Under the pieces are notes generated by a model, which searched no databases, was not told where the DNA came from, and was given only the letters and a program-made list of their open reading frames with translations. Below, one piece after another: positions 46,610 through 57,643 of a DNA stretch of 64,000 nt. A program made the position numbers and the translations under genes. The stretch is from contig NZ_JAGGQG010000012.1 of the NCBI RefSeq assembly GCF_018613415.1, forward strand, positions 62,001-126,000, read 5' to 3'. Numbering within the stretch: the first letter of the stretch is position 1; each line of letters starts with the position of its first letter. The DNA comes from Bacillus sp. ISL-18. Lineage in GTDB: Bacteria > Bacillota > Bacilli > Bacillales > Cytobacillaceae.

Positions 46610-47158
46610 ATGAGAAACACGACCCGCTATCCTGTTGAGGGGGCGAACTCTTTATGGCACGTCTATAAGACCGTGCCATTTTGGAAGGTTGTTAAAAATT
46701 TTATTGTCATTCAGCTGGCGAGGTACACACCCTTTTTAGGGATGAAAAATTGGCTCTATCGTTCTTTTCTGGGGGTTAAGGTGGGGGAGCGGACCTCCTT
46801 TGCCTTAATGGTGATGCTCGATGTCATGTTTCCCGAGAAAATTAGTGTCGGCCGCAACACCGTGATCGGTTATAATACGACCATTCTCGCCCATGAGTAT
46901 TTGATAAAAGAATACCGTCTCGGTCCTGTCGAAATTGGGAGTGAAGTGATGATTGGCGCAAATTCCACCATTCTCCCCGGGATTATGATAGGGGATGGGG
47001 CCATCGTCTCAGCTGGCACGCTGGTGCATAAGGATGTTCCCCCTGGATGCTTCGTAGGCGGAAACCCGATGCGGGTGATTTATACGAAAGAAGAACTAGA
47101 AAAACGTTGGGAAGAGGACCCTATCTATAGAAAAGTAAAAAAGTCTGATCAAATTTGA
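46610..47158 (+). CDS. yvoF: Hexapeptide-repeat acetyltransferase YvoF
   Basis: A 182-residue acyltransferase with a left-handed beta-helix of hexapeptide repeats (about 70-150; IGSEVMIGANSTILPGIMIG) and His in the LAHE segment near residue 100. Acceptor unknown. Last gene of the hprK-lgt-ppaX-yvoF operon. ATG 46610 is 9 bp after GGAGAG; GTG 46601 overlaps the ppaX stop but has no correctly spaced site. Its final codons lie inside the terminator. Confidence 0.88.
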   Translation: MRNTTRYPVEGANSLWHVYKTVPFWKVVKNFIVIQLARYTPFLGMKNWLYRSFLGVKVGERTSFALMVMLDVMFPEKISVGRNTVIGYNTTILAHEYLIKEYRLGPVEIGSEVMIGANSTILPGIMIGDGAIVSAGTLVHKDVPPGCFVGGNPMRVIYTKEELEKRWEEDPIYRKVKKSDQI

Positions 47159-47172
47159 TCAGACTTTTTTAC
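47141..47172 (+). terminator. Terminator overlapping the yvoF stop codon
   Basis: A perfect palindrome 47141-47166 (arm AAGTCTGATCAAA) followed by a T run; the yvoF TGA (47156-47158) is within the hairpin. Confidence 0.93.
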
Positions 47173-47214
47173 TTTGTTTAAAGATTCTATACAAAAAATA
47201 GGTAAGAGGGCACA

Positions 47215-47243
47215 TTTTTGTTCTTGATTCTGAACGATATAAT
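47215..47243 (+). promoter_or_regulatory. Possible promoter of the nucleotidase gene
   Basis: A perfect TATAAT at 47238-47243 has only a poor -35 (TTTTTG at 47215-47220). The 290-bp gap 47167-47459 otherwise shows no gene, repeat or riboswitch that I can recognise. Confidence 0.35.
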
Positions 47244-47459
47244 AGTAATGATTGGAAAACAATAAGATTTAGATAGTAATAGAATATAGCTAAAACCTAT
47301 AATCTATTAAAAAAATTGATGGAAGATGGAAAATGTCCTCGTAAAATGACAAACAGCAGCCATAGCCATTTTTTTCTGAATCTTAAAAAAGGAGAGGGTT
47401 TTCAGAAAGTTAGACAGAACATGGAGGTCTTGGCAAGAAAATTTAATCAAAGGGGATAG

Positions 47460-50400
47460 GTGAAGAGGCATATGAAAAAGAAAGATACTCGAAGATTTAG
47501 TAGATTAGCTGCTACAGCTTTGATACTCAGCACAATTGTTGCACCCTCAATACCTTACAAGGTAAAAGCCGCCGAGGCAGGTAGTAATACTGCTACTCTA
47601 AGAATTCTAGAAACTACTGATCTGCATGATGCAGCAATGGCCTATGATTATTACCAAGATACAGCGACTGGAATTAACTACGGTTTATCAAAGACGGCGA
47701 CATTAATTCAGCAGGCTAGAGCAACGGCAGACAACTCTATGTTGTTTGATGCTGGTGATTTACTTCAGGGAAATCCGATGGCCGATTATGTGGCAAAAGT
47801 TAAGCCTCTGACAGAAAACGAAGTTCACCCAATGTTTAAAGCGATGAAGCTATTAAACTATGATGGGGGAATCGTTGGGAACCATGAGTTTAACTATGGC
47901 TTAGGATTCTTGAACACTGCCTTAAAAAATGCTCCATATCCAATTGTAAATGCTAATATTTATGTTGATGATCATGATAATGATCCAACTAATGATAAAA
48001 ACTATTTTACACCGTATCAAATTTTACCTAAAAAAATCAAAGACAAAAACGGTGTCGAACAAACTGTGAACGTAGGGATTGTTGGGTTTGCACCACCGCA
48101 AATTTTACAATGGGATAAAGATAACCTTGAAGGAAAGGTTATTGTAAAGACTGCCGAAAAATATGTTCAAGAAATGAAAGAAGTAGGAGATGAGAAGGGG
48201 AGAAAGGCGGACGTAGTTATTGCAATTGCTCACTCCGGCTGTGACGTGACAAATGATGGTCAAGCAGATGCTGAAAATGCCGTATTCTCACTAAGTAAAG
48301 TGGATGGCATCGATGCCCTATTATTCGGACATGCACACTACGCCTTCCCAGCAGGTAAAGAATTCCACCAAGGCAGCAATCTAGCAAATCCTGATCTAGA
48401 TGGCCTTAATACTACAAAGGGTACGATTAATGGTACACCTGCAGTAGAAGCAGGTTTCTGGGGTAACAATCTCGGTGTTCTTGACTTGGCATTAGTTCAA
48501 AATGCGGATGGAACATGGAAAGCCGATAAGGCTGCTTCCCATTCTGTAGATAAGCCTGTAACAGCTACAACCGCTGAGGATCCTGCGATTGTTAATGCTG
48601 TTAAAGCTGAACACGATGCAACCCTTCAATATGTACGCGGGAAAATTGGAGAAACTAGTACACCAATGTCCAGCTATTTCTCCCGTGTCATGGATGACCC
48701 AACCATCCAAATCGTTAACAATGCACAAACAGATTATGTGAAAAACTGGATTAATAAAAACCGTCCAGACCTGAAGGATGAACCAGTCATTTCCGCGGGT
48801 GCTCCATTCAAAGCGGGCCGTCAAGGGGCAACTGATTATACAAACATTGCAAAAGGTGACCTTTCTATTAAGAGCGCCAATGATCTTTATTTGTATAACA
48901 ACACATTAAAAGCAGTCGAATTAACGGGTGCAGAAGTGAAAGAATGGTTAGAAATGTCTGCCTCACAATTCAACAAAATTGATTCTGCTAATCCTAATCC
49001 ACAAGAATTAGTTGATTATGGATTCCAGCCTTACAATTTTGATGTGATTGACGGAGTTAGATACCAAATCGATGTAACACAGCCAGCGAGATACAACTAT
49101 ACAACAGGTGTTGTATCAAATTCTGATGCACACCGTATCATTAATTTTACAAACATGGATGGATCAGCGATTGATCCGAATCAAAAATTCATCGTTGCAA
49201 CTAACAACTACCGTGCAAGCGGCGGCGGAAACTTCCCGGGTACGAAGGGTGGTAACGCAACCGTAGTGGTGGATTCTCCATTAGAAAACCGCCAGATTTT
49301 AATGGATTATATTAAGGACCAAGGGGTTGTCAATCCTGTTGCAGATAATAACTGGAAAATCGCGCCTGTTGGCGGAGTGGCGAAAACATTAACATTTAAA
49401 TCTTCACCAGCCGCAAAAGAAGTTATAGCTTCAACACCTTCTATTAAAGATGTTGGTTCGACTTCTGATGGCTTTGAACAATACGCGCTGAATCAAGATG
49501 TTCACGTACAATTACTAGGAATCAACGACCTTCATGGACAACTAGACTATAAAACTACGGTCGCTGGTAAACCTGCCGGCGGAATTGAATATTTAGCAGG
49601 TTACTTGAAAGAAAGAGAAGCAACCAATCCTTCGAACACCTTAATGGTGCAGGCAGGAGATGCTGTGGGTGCGAGCCGTCCGGTATCCGCATTATTACAA
49701 GATGAGCCAACCATCCGCATTCTGAACGAACTTGGATTTGATGTAGGTACGATTGGTAACCATGAATTTGATGAAGGTGTAACCGAAATGCTTCGCTTAA
49801 TTAATGGCGGTGCACATCCAAAGACGGTCGAGAAGTATGGTGTGTTTGAAGGGGCTGACTTCCCATATGTTGCAGCAAACGTTGTGAAGGAAGACACTGG
49901 CGAGTTAATTTTGCCTCCATACGTGGTCAAGGAAGTTGACGGCGTGAAAGTGGGCTTTATCGGTGTGGTTACAACGGAAACACCAAGCATTGTAACGCCA
50001 AGTGGTGTAAAAGGTGTGAAATTCACTGACGAAGCAGAAGCGATTAATAAGTATACAGCTGAATTAAAAGCTAAAGGGATTAAAGCAATTGTCGTTCTTG
50101 CCCATGATCCTGGAACTTCTGCAACAGACGGATCTAACCCAACAGGTAAAGTAGTTGATATCGCCAAGGCAGTCGATGATGAGGTGGACGTTATTTTTGG
50201 TGCACATGACCATAAATACCTAAACTCGACTGTTGACGGAAAATTGCTAGTTCAATCTTATTCTTATGGAACAGCTTTTTCTGATGTCGATTTAACCATC
50301 GATCCATTAACACAAGATATTGTTGAGAAAAAAGCGGAAATTATTACAACGTTCCAAGATGCTGCCCACCTTGATGCAAAAATTAAGGCAGAGATGGATC

Positions 50401-51278
50401 AATATCAGGCAGATGTTGCTCCTATCACGAATGAAGTAGTAGGGCAGGCGGCTGCACCAATTTCTCGTACGACGAATGAAGCAGGGGAAGCCCCGCTTGG
50501 TAACCTAATTGCTGATGGTATGAAAGCTGCAACCGGTACTGACTTTGCTTTCATGAATATTGGCGGAATCCGTGACGATATCAAGGATGCTGGAGAGATT
50601 ACATGGGGAGAACTTTTTGCCATCCAGCCATTCGGCAATGACATCGTGACAGAAAATATCACTGGTGAGCAAGTAAGAACCTTACTAAATCAACAGTTCG
50701 CAGCCGATCGAAACCGAATTATGCAAATTTCTGGTTTGAAATACACTTGGTCCGATTTATTACCACTAGGACAAAAGGTTATTGATATTTACCTGCCAGA
50801 TGGATCAAAGATTGATCCCAATAAAGTCTATTCAGTAACCGTCAATAACTTCATGGCAGACGGCGGAGATGGATTTGTAGTACTTAAGCAAGGTACAGAT
50901 CGCACGACATGGTCCTCTGACCTGGATGTCTTTGTAAACTATATTAAGTCCTTTAAAGGGCAGCCAATTTCAGCAAAAATTGAAGGCAGAATTTTGATAG
51001 CGGACATTACGGCTCCAAAAGCGCCAGAAGTTGGACAAATCATTGCCCCAGCGAAAAGCGTAACCGGCAAAGCAGAAGCAAATTCAACCGTAAAAGTATA
51101 CAATGGAAAAACACTGCTAGGCAGTGCAGTAGCTGATCAAAATGGAGTATTTACCATCTCTTTCAAAGCAGCTCAGACACATGATACAGTGTTAACCTTC
51201 ACCGCTACAGACGCAGCTGGTAACACAAGTGAAACAACTTCAGTTAAATTAGTAAAAAGCAATCCGAAATTCCAGTAA
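47460..51278 (+). CDS. Secreted bifunctional 2',3'-cyclic phosphodiesterase/5'-nucleotidase (YfkN-like)
   Basis: A 1272-residue exported enzyme that releases phosphate and nucleosides from extracellular nucleotides. Signal peptide about 1-37. First metallophosphatase plus nucleotidase C-terminal domain at about 45-600 (TDLHDAAM, GDLLQGN, GNHEFNYG, GHAHY). Second copy at about 680-1180 (NDLHGQLD, GDAVGAS, GNHEFDEG, GAHDHKY). The last 90 residues are an Ig-like domain starting DITAPKAP. It lacks the LPxTG anchor and any C-terminal membrane segment. GTG 47460 follows AAAGGGGA; ATG 47472 is an alternative. Confidence 0.9.
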   Translation: MKRHMKKKDTRRFSRLAATALILSTIVAPSIPYKVKAAEAGSNTATLRILETTDLHDAAMAYDYYQDTATGINYGLSKTATLIQQARATADNSMLFDAGDLLQGNPMADYVAKVKPLTENEVHPMFKAMKLLNYDGGIVGNHEFNYGLGFLNTALKNAPYPIVNANIYVDDHDNDPTNDKNYFTPYQILPKKIKDKNGVEQTVNVGIVGFAPPQILQWDKDNLEGKVIVKTAEKYVQEMKEVGDEKGRKADVVIAIAHSGCDVTNDGQADAENAVFSLSKVDGIDALLFGHAHYAFPAGKEFHQGSNLANPDLDGLNTTKGTINGTPAVEAGFWGNNLGVLDLALVQNADGTWKADKAASHSVDKPVTATTAEDPAIVNAVKAEHDATLQYVRGKIGETSTPMSSYFSRVMDDPTIQIVNNAQTDYVKNWINKNRPDLKDEPVISAGAPFKAGRQGATDYTNIAKGDLSIKSANDLYLYNNTLKAVELTGAEVKEWLEMSASQFNKIDSANPNPQELVDYGFQPYNFDVIDGVRYQIDVTQPARYNYTTGVVSNSDAHRIINFTNMDGSAIDPNQKFIVATNNYRASGGGNFPGTKGGNATVVVDSPLENRQILMDYIKDQGVVNPVADNNWKIAPVGGVAKTLTFKSSPAAKEVIASTPSIKDVGSTSDGFEQYALNQDVHVQLLGINDLHGQLDYKTTVAGKPAGGIEYLAGYLKEREATNPSNTLMVQAGDAVGASRPVSALLQDEPTIRILNELGFDVGTIGNHEFDEGVTEMLRLINGGAHPKTVEKYGVFEGADFPYVAANVVKEDTGELILPPYVVKEVDGVKVGFIGVVTTETPSIVTPSGVKGVKFTDEAEAINKYTAELKAKGIKAIVVLAHDPGTSATDGSNPTGKVVDIAKAVDDEVDVIFGAHDHKYLNSTVDGKLLVQSYSYGTAFSDVDLTIDPLTQDIVEKKAEIITTFQDAAHLDAKIKAEMDQYQADVAPITNEVVGQAAAPISRTTNEAGEAPLGNLIADGMKAATGTDFAFMNIGGIRDDIKDAGEITWGELFAIQPFGNDIVTENITGEQVRTLLNQQFAADRNRIMQISGLKYTWSDLLPLGQKVIDIYLPDGSKIDPNKVYSVTVNNFMADGGDGFVVLKQGTDRTTWSSDLDVFVNYIKSFKGQPISAKIEGRILIADITAPKAPEVGQIIAPAKSVTGKAEANSTVKVYNGKTLLGSAVADQNGVFTISFKAAQTHDTVLTFTATDAAGNTSETTSVKLVKSNPKFQ

Positions 51279-51291
51279 GACCGATAGTTAG

Positions 51292-51326
51292 CGCCCCTGA
51301 GAGATTTTTCAGGGGTGTTTTTTTTA
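51292..51326 (+). terminator. Terminator of the nucleotidase gene
   Basis: Stem CGCCCCTGA (51292-51300) with TCAGGGGTG (51309-51317), followed by a T run. Confidence 0.92.
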
Positions 51327-51533
51327 CAAAATAACGCAATTTCTGCTGAATCTCGTGAAAATTTGCATAATTTACTGCGTACTGGACCTAAAACTAGTTT
51401 AAAATAGAAAGAAACTCAGTTGTTTATGATTGACGGAGGTCATATAAACAGGTAAACTTTAATTTATTAGCACATTAGCAGACTAAAGGATTTTAAAAAT
51501 AGGAGCAAATCTGAAGATAAAGGATGGAGCAGA

Positions 51534-52706
51534 ATGAGTCGCTTGTTTATGTTTGAAAAGCCGTTGGGAATGCGGGACACACTCCCTGAACTTTATGAAA
51601 AGAAGCACCATGTCCGCACCGAGATGGCAAATACCCTGAAACTGTGGGGCTACCAATTTATCGAAACCCCCACACTTGAATACTACGAAACCGTGGGAGC
51701 TGCCTCGGCCATCGCAGACCAGCAGTTATTTAAACTGCTCGACAAAGAAGGCCATACAGTCGTATTAAGACCTGATATGACGGCACCAATTGCCCGAGTA
51801 GCTGCCTCCAAGCTTTTAAATGAAGACCTTCCCGTGAGATTAGCCTATTCGGCCAATGTATTTCGCGCCCAGCAGCGCGAAGGGGGACGTCCGGCTGAGT
51901 TTGAGCAAATCGGCGTTGAATGTCTCAACGAAGAAACGGTTTCCTGTGACGGAGAGGTTATTGCCCTGCTTATTTCTTCTTTGAAAAAAGCGGGACTAGA
52001 GCAATTCCAGGTTTCCATCGGACATGTAGGCTTTGCAAACGAACTGTTTTTCCAAATCCTTGGAACAAATGGCAGAGCAACCACATTACGAAAATTTTTA
52101 TTTGAAAAAAATTATGTAGGCTACCGCGAGCATGTCAACTCGCTCCAGCTCTCATCGATCGACAAAAAAAGACTCTTGCAGCTCCTTGAATTACGGGGCG
52201 GAGAAGAGGTAATCGGCTTGGCCCTTGATATCATTGAAAATGATAAAGGAAAACAGGCCATCCTTGAACTGAAGGAATTGTGGGATGTCATTAAGGATTA
52301 TGGTGTGGAAGAATACGTAAAATTTGATTTTACGATTGTCAGCCATATGAGTTATTATTCCGGGATTCTTTTCGAAGCCTATGCCGGGAATGTCGGCTTT
52401 CCAATTGGAAATGGCGGTCGCTATAGTTTAATAGAAAAGTTTGGAAAAACAGCAAGCGCTACTGGTTTTGCAATCCGAATGGATACGCTCCTTGAAGCCC
52501 TTAGTGGCGGTCAGATTGAAAATACCACGCACTGTATCTTTTTCAGTCAAGAGCGGCGGAAAGAAGCCTTTGAATTGGCAGCAAGTATGCACGAGCAAGG
52601 GAAAAAGGCTGTACTCCAAGATATCACCGGTGTAAGAAATCTCGATGCATTTACGAAAAGATTTGCCGAGACAACTTATTTAATTGGAGGTCGCACAAAT
52701 GAGTAA
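51534..52706 (+). CDS. hisZ: ATP phosphoribosyltransferase regulatory subunit HisZ
   Basis: A histidyl-tRNA-synthetase paralogue without aminoacylation activity that forms the active complex with short-form HisG. It keeps class II synthetase-like motif 2 ([18 protein letters not shown]) and the [12 protein letters not shown]-terminus; 390 residues. First gene of the histidine operon; no T-box or other attenuator was found in the 255-bp upstream gap. ATG 51534; ATG 51549 in the same frame also possible. Its end overlaps hisG by 8 bp. Confidence 0.94.
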   Translation: MSRLFMFEKPLGMRDTLPELYEKKHHVRTEMANTLKLWGYQFIETPTLEYYETVGAASAIADQQLFKLLDKEGHTVVLRPDMTAPIARVAASKLLNEDLPVRLAYSANVFRAQQREGGRPAEFEQIGVECLNEETVSCDGEVIALLISSLKKAGLEQFQVSIGHVGFANELFFQILGTNGRATTLRKFLFEKNYVGYREHVNSLQLSSIDKKRLLQLLELRGGEEVIGLALDIIENDKGKQAILELKELWDVIKDYGVEEYVKFDFTIVSHMSYYSGILFEAYAGNVGFPIGNGGRYSLIEKFGKTASATGFAIRMDTLLEALSGGQIENTTHCIFFSQERRKEAFELAASMHEQGKKAVLQDITGVRNLDAFTKRFAETTYLIGGRTNE

Positions 52707-53322
52707 CCTATTAACAATTGCGATGCCAAAAGGGCGGATTTTTATAGAGGCCGTTGAGCTGCTCCGCAAAGCAGGGTACAAGCTGCCGCCGGAATTTGAT
52801 GATTCGCGAAAACTAATCATTGACGTTCCCGAAGAGGGCTTACGATTTATTTTAGCAAAGCCGATGGATGTGGCTACCTATGTAGAGCACGGTGTGGCGG
52901 ATGTCGGAATTGCCGGGAAGGATGTACTGCTAGAAGAAGAGCGCGATGTCTACGAACTTCTTGATCTTAAAATCAGCTACTGCTATTTGGCAGTTGCCGG
53001 CCTTCCAGATACAAAAATGAATGACGTTGCTCCTCGAGTGGCCACCAAATATCCGAATGTGGCTGAGGCTTACTTCCGTGAGCAAGGCGAGCAGGTTGAG
53101 ATTATTAAATTAAACGGCTCGATTGAGCTTGCGCCGATTATCGGTTTATCTGACCGGATCGTTGATATTGTTTCCACTGGGCGGACCTTGAAGGAAAATG
53201 GACTTGTGGAATATGAACGAATCAAGGATGTCACATCTAGATTTGTTGTCAATCCTGTCAGCTACCGCATCAAGGACCAACAGATTGATGATATGGTGAA
53301 ACGACTTAGTGAAGTAGTGTAA
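52699..53322 (+). CDS. hisG: ATP phosphoribosyltransferase, short form
   Basis: Catalyses the first step of histidine synthesis, joining ATP and PRPP. At 207 residues it is the short form without the C-terminal regulatory domain, which agrees with the adjacent hisZ. MPKGRIF at the N-terminus and the PRPP loop around [13 protein letters not shown] are visible. Start ATG 52699 is 8 bp after GGAGG. Confidence 0.95.
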   Translation: MSNLLTIAMPKGRIFIEAVELLRKAGYKLPPEFDDSRKLIIDVPEEGLRFILAKPMDVATYVEHGVADVGIAGKDVLLEEERDVYELLDLKISYCYLAVAGLPDTKMNDVAPRVATKYPNVAEAYFREQGEQVEIIKLNGSIELAPIIGLSDRIVDIVSTGRTLKENGLVEYERIKDVTSRFVVNPVSYRIKDQQIDDMVKRLSEVV

Positions 53323-53335
53323 TGGAGGCATAGAT

Positions 53336-54610
53336 ATGAAAATCTTAAAAGTAAATGAACTTGTTTCGATCAAACGGTCGATTGAAGCAGGAACCTCCGA
53401 GCAGGTGGAGATTGTTAAAGGCATCATTTCAGAAATCCGCCATCGCGGCGAAGAGGCATTAAGGGAGTTTACGGAAAAATTCGACCGCGTCCATTTAACA
53501 TCTTTTTCGGTGAGCGAAAGTGAAATAGAAGCGGCTTATACAGAAGTGGATCAGGAGTATATCGAAATCGTCCGCGAAGCAGCGGAGAATATTAAGTCTT
53601 TTCATGAAAAGCAGCTCCGCCCGTCCTGGATGACAACCGAAGAAAATGGAACGATTCTTGGTCAAAAAATTACCCCGCTCGATTCGGTTGGCGTCTATGT
53701 GCCGGGGGGCACGGCTGCCTATCCTTCATCGGTTTTAATGAATGTGATTCCGGCGAAAGTAGCCGGAGTGAAGCGGATTGTGATGGTATCTCCTCCAGAT
53801 GAATCAGGGAAACTTCCTGCAGCAGTGTTAGTTGCCGCAAAAGAAGCAGGCGTCAAAGAAATTTTTAAAGTAGGCGGCGCTCAAGCGATTGCTGCGCTTG
53901 CATACGGAACAGAATCGATTGCTCCTGTTGATAAAATTACCGGACCTGGAAATATCTTTGTTGCACTAGCCAAACGTGAAGTGTTTGGTGATGTTGATAT
54001 TGATATGATCGCCGGCCCTAGTGAGATTGCCGTGTTAGCAGATGATACTGCCCGTGCTGATGAGGTCGCGGCTGATTTGTTATCACAAGCCGAGCACGAC
54101 CCGCGCGCCTGCAGTGTTCTTGTTACACCTTCGCTTGCGTTAGCAGAGGCGGTTGCTAAGGAAGTGGAAAAGCAGCTTGCTGTGTTGCCGCGCAGGGAAA
54201 TTGCTTCTCGTGCTATCGCCGATTATGGTGCCATTTATGTAACGGCTGATCTAGATGAAGCAGTGGAAACAGTTAATCAATTAGCCCCGGAACATCTTGA
54301 AGTCATCACGGAGAATGCCATGGAGCTGCTCGGGAAAATTCGCCACGCCGGCGCCATCTTTATTGGCCGTTACAGCTCTGAGCCCGTCGGCGATTATTTT
54401 GCCGGACCGAATCATGTTCTGCCGACAAATGGGACAGCACGGTTCTCCAGCCCGTTGAATGTCGATGATTTTCAGAAGAAGTCTAGTGTGATTGTATATA
54501 GTGAAAAAGCATTAAAGGAAAATGGCGAAAAGATAGCCAAGTTCGCCCGAATGGAAGGGCTCGAAGCCCACGCTCGTGCGGTTGAGACTAGGATGAAGAA
54601 CGATAAATAA
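53336..54610 (+). CDS. hisD: Histidinol dehydrogenase
   Basis: A zinc enzyme performing the last two oxidations from L-histidinol to histidine with NAD. The 424 residues contain [30 protein letters not shown] with metal ligands and [19 protein letters not shown] precedes ATG 53336. The operon is then interrupted by about 300 bp containing a repeat array before hisB. Confidence 0.96.
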   Translation: MKILKVNELVSIKRSIEAGTSEQVEIVKGIISEIRHRGEEALREFTEKFDRVHLTSFSVSESEIEAAYTEVDQEYIEIVREAAENIKSFHEKQLRPSWMTTEENGTILGQKITPLDSVGVYVPGGTAAYPSSVLMNVIPAKVAGVKRIVMVSPPDESGKLPAAVLVAAKEAGVKEIFKVGGAQAIAALAYGTESIAPVDKITGPGNIFVALAKREVFGDVDIDMIAGPSEIAVLADDTARADEVAADLLSQAEHDPRACSVLVTPSLALAEAVAKEVEKQLAVLPRREIASRAIADYGAIYVTADLDEAVETVNQLAPEHLEVITENAMELLGKIRHAGAIFIGRYSSEPVGDYFAGPNHVLPTNGTARFSSPLNVDDFQKKSSVIVYSEKALKENGEKIAKFARMEGLEAHARAVETRMKNDK

Positions 54611-54715
54611 ATCGCACATTGAGCTCAAAATCGAAAGGATTGTCCTTAAGAGGATTGAGGAGGACAAAATAAGTAGGAAATCAAAGGAATTGACCTTATG
54701 AGGTGTCCATAGGCT

Positions 54716-54869
54716 GTCCAATAGAGACCGTCTAAAGGACAAATCACAAAGAAAACTTCCGGTTTTCGTCCAATAGAGTCCGTCTAAAGGACAAATCCCG
54801 AAGAAGACCGCCTGGTACTGTCTAAGAATCCGTTTAAAGGACAAATAACGAAGTAAACCACCGGGTAAT
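54716..54869. repeat. 52-bp tandem repeat array inside the histidine operon
   Basis: Three consecutive units start at 54716, 54768 and 54820 (52, 52 and 50 bp). Each begins GTCC or GTCT, contains CCGTCTAAAGGACAAAT or a one-base variant and ends in a variable GC-richer half. GTCC at the unit start and GGAC 17 bp later can pair. The rest of the gap 54611-54908 contains related GTCC/AGGAC pieces and no gene. Confidence 0.88.
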
Positions 54870-54908
54870 GTCCCAACTATTAAAAAGAGTAAAAAGGAGC
54901 ACCTCAAA

Positions 54909-55496
54909 ATGGAAAGAACAGCAAGTATTGAACGAATTACTGGTGAAACACAAATTAAACTAGCGTTTGATATTGATGGAGAAGGCAGGTCCAATCTCGA
55001 AACCGGCGTCCCGTTCATGGACCACATGCTCGATCTATTTACCAAACACGGCCAGTTTAATTTAACGGTCGATGCCAAAGGCGATATCGAGGTCGACGAC
55101 CATCATACAACAGAGGATATCGGTATCTGTTTAGGCCAAGCCCTCCGTGAAGCCTTAGGAGACAAACGCGGCATCAAGCGTTACGGAAATGCATTCGTGC
55201 CAATGGACGAGGCGCTCGCACAGGTAGTAGTCGACCTTAGCAACCGCCCGCACCTAGAAATGCGCGCTGAATTCCCTAGTCAAAAAGTGGGAACCTTTGA
55301 TACCGAGCTTGTCCATGAATTTCTCTGGAAACTAGCCCTAGAGGCCCGGATGAACCTTCATGTTATTGTCCATTATGGACAAAACACTCACCATATGATT
55401 GAAGCCGTCTTTAAAGCACTAGCAAGAGCATTAGACGAAGCAACCACGATCGACCCGCGCATCAAAGGCGTGCCATCGACCAAAGGAATGCTCTAA
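54909..55496 (+). CDS. hisB: Imidazoleglycerol-phosphate dehydratase
   Basis: A 195-residue monofunctional manganese enzyme converting IGP to imidazole-acetol phosphate. Two metal-binding HHxxE repeats are present: [11 protein letters not shown] and [18 protein letters not shown]-like (NTHHMIEA). [12 protein letters not shown] is also diagnostic. AAGGAGC precedes ATG 54909. Confidence 0.96.
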   Translation: MERTASIERITGETQIKLAFDIDGEGRSNLETGVPFMDHMLDLFTKHGQFNLTVDAKGDIEVDDHHTTEDIGICLGQALREALGDKRGIKRYGNAFVPMDEALAQVVVDLSNRPHLEMRAEFPSQKVGTFDTELVHEFLWKLALEARMNLHVIVHYGQNTHHMIEAVFKALARALDEATTIDPRIKGVPSTKGML

Positions 55497-55536
55497 GATC
55501 AACCATAGAAAGCGACCGATAAGGAAGGTGACAGAA

Positions 55537-56163
55537 ATGATTGGAATCGTAGATTACGGAATGGGAAACCTTTTCAGCGTCAGCAAAGCCCTTGAACGGC
55601 TAGGCGCCGACTATTTTATCTCCGCAGATAAAACCGAGTTACTGAATGCCGATGGATTAATTCTTCCGGGAGTCGGTTCCTTCCGTGATGCGATGGAACG
55701 CTTGCAGGTAGAGACCATAAAAGAATTCGCCGCAACCGGCAAGCCGTTATTAGGCATCTGCCTCGGCATGCAGCTTCTTTTTGAAGAAAGTGAAGAAAAC
55801 GGTCCTACCAAAGGATTAGGCTTACTGCCAGGCAAGGTCCGCCGTTTCCCTGGAACCACACCAGCAGGCGAAACCTACAAGGTCCCGCATATGGGCTGGA
55901 ACCGGCTTGAATTTGTGAAAGACTCGCCATTGTTAACGGGTCTAAACGAAGACTATGTTTATTTCGTACACTCCTATTTTGTTGATTCCGACCGTAACGA
56001 TGCCCTTTTGGCGAAGGCAGACTATCATGAACAAGTCTCAGCGGTTGTAGGCAGAGATAATATTTATGGCATGCAATTTCACCCGGAAAAAAGCAGCAAA
56101 CTGGGGATGGCCTTATTAAATAACTTTTTAAAAATGGCTGCGGAAAGGGAGGCGGTTCGATGA
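55537..56163 (+). CDS. hisH: Imidazole glycerol phosphate synthase, glutaminase subunit
   Basis: Class I glutamine amidotransferase that supplies ammonia to HisF. Catalytic Cys lies in [11 protein letters not shown] and the His-Glu pair in MQFHPEKS; 208 residues. ATG 55537 is 8 bp after AAGGAAGG; GTG 55528 in the same frame lies within that site and is rejected. Overlaps hisA by 4 bp (ATGA). Confidence 0.96.
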   Translation: MIGIVDYGMGNLFSVSKALERLGADYFISADKTELLNADGLILPGVGSFRDAMERLQVETIKEFAATGKPLLGICLGMQLLFEESEENGPTKGLGLLPGKVRRFPGTTPAGETYKVPHMGWNRLEFVKDSPLLTGLNEDYVYFVHSYFVDSDRNDALLAKADYHEQVSAVVGRDNIYGMQFHPEKSSKLGMALLNNFLKMAAEREAVR

Positions 56164-56885
56164 GTTTAACCATTTATCCAGCAATCGATATGCGGGGCGG
56201 AAAATGTGTCCGTCTCCTTCAAGGGGACTACGATAAAGAAACGGTTTATGGAGATTCTCCATTCGAAATGGCAAAAAGTTTTGCAGAAGCGGGAGCCGAG
56301 TGGATTCATATGGTTGACCTTGATGGAGCAAAAGACGGCAAGCGCGTAAACGACCGTTTTGTCATTGAAGCCGCGCAAAACCTCAATGCCAAGGTTCAAA
56401 TTGGCGGCGGAATCCGCTCAGAAGAAGATATCGTCCACTATCTTGAAAATGGCGTCGACCGCGTCATTATTGGCAGTATTGCCGTTTCCAATCCGGAGTT
56501 TGCGATCGAAATGATTGCAAAGTATGGAGCAAAAATTGCTGTGGGCATTGATGCGAAAAATGGTTATGTTGCGACACATGGCTGGCTTGATACCTCTTCG
56601 GTCAAGGCGGTCGAGCTTGGCAAACGATTTGCCGATGCAGGTGCCGAAACATTTATTTTTACCGATATTGCTACCGATGGTACCTTAGCGGGCCCAAATA
56701 TTGATGCCGTTTGTGAACTAGCAGAAGTAACGGGCAAAACTGTCATTGCCTCCGGCGGTGTCAGCAGTCTTGCCGACTTGCAGGCGATTGCGAAGAAAGG
56801 GATTCGAGGAGCGATTGTAGGCAAGGCCCTGTACGAAAATCGTTTTACCCTTACGGAAGCATTGGAAGAGGTGGGAGTAAAGTGA
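56160..56885 (+). CDS. hisA: ProFAR isomerase
   Basis: A TIM-barrel enzyme opening the ribose ring of ProFAR. Asp in [13 protein letters not shown] and in [14 protein letters not shown] are the expected catalytic acids, and GGIRSEED and ASGGVSS are phosphate-binding loops. The 241 residues are normal. ATGA overlap with hisH and GTGA overlap with hisF. Confidence 0.96.
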   Translation: MSLTIYPAIDMRGGKCVRLLQGDYDKETVYGDSPFEMAKSFAEAGAEWIHMVDLDGAKDGKRVNDRFVIEAAQNLNAKVQIGGGIRSEEDIVHYLENGVDRVIIGSIAVSNPEFAIEMIAKYGAKIAVGIDAKNGYVATHGWLDTSSVKAVELGKRFADAGAETFIFTDIATDGTLAGPNIDAVCELAEVTGKTVIASGGVSSLADLQAIAKKGIRGAIVGKALYENRFTLTEALEEVGVK

Positions 56886-57643
56886 CGTTAACGAAACGAA
56901 TTATTCCTTGTCTTGATGTAAAAGATGGCCGGGTTGTAAAAGGGATTCAATTTGTTCAGCTTCGCGACGCAGGTGATCCGGTGGAACTAGCTCGATTTTA
57001 TGATGAACAAGGCGCGGATGAATTGGTATTCCTTGATATTTCTGCATCTGTTGAGGGCCGGAAAACAATGGTCGAAGTTGTTAAAGCGGTAGCATCCGAG
57101 CTTGCGATTCCGTTCACTGTCGGCGGGGGCATCAATGCCTTAGAGGATATGAAAAGAATTCTCCGCGCTGGTGCCGATAAAGTGTCGCTGAACACTGCGG
57201 CAGTCTTAAATCCTGACCTAATCAGGGAAGGTGCCAGTTACTTTGGCTCGCAATGTATAGTTGTGGCAATTGATGCAAAATATGATCCGGAAATTGGTAC
57301 TTGGCGTGTCTACACCCATGGCGGCCGAACACCGACAGAGAAAAAAGTTGTCGAGTGGGCGGTGGAAGCAGCCGAGCTTGGTGCTGGGGAAATCCTCCTT
57401 ACAAGCATGGACAGTGACGGTGAGAAAAATGGCTTTGACCTGGAGTTGACCAAAGCGGTTAGTGAAGCTGTCACGATTCCTGTTATTGCTTCAGGCGGGG
57501 CAGGCAATGCCGACCATTTTGCTGATGCCTTTTTAAACGGTAAGGCCGATGCCGGGCTTGCTGCCTCTATTTTTCATTACAAGGAAACATCGGTTGACGA
57601 GGTTAAAAGCTTTTTAAGGGAAAAAGGAGTGAGCATACGATGA
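56882..57643 (+). CDS. hisF: Imidazole glycerol phosphate synthase, cyclase subunit
   Basis: A TIM-barrel partner of HisH making IGP and AICAR. Catalytic Asp residues lie in [14 protein letters not shown] and [13 protein letters not shown]; phosphate loops VGGGIN and ASGGAGN are present. 253 residues. GTG 56882 overlaps the hisA stop. Confidence 0.96.
   Translation: MTLTKRIIPCLDVKDGRVVKGIQFVQLRDAGDPVELARFYDEQGADELVFLDISASVEGRKTMVEVVKAVASELAIPFTVGGGINALEDMKRILRAGADKVSLNTAAVLNPDLIREGASYFGSQCIVVAIDAKYDPEIGTWRVYTHGGRTPTEKKVVEWAVEAAELGAGEILLTSMDSDGEKNGFDLELTKAVSEAVTIPVIASGGAGNADHFADAFLNGKADAGLAASIFHYKETSVDEVKSFLREKGVSIR

Noticed and set aside
51279-51533. T-box leader of the his operon
   Set aside because: No T-box AGGGTGGNACC sequence or specifier stem with antiterminator was visible.
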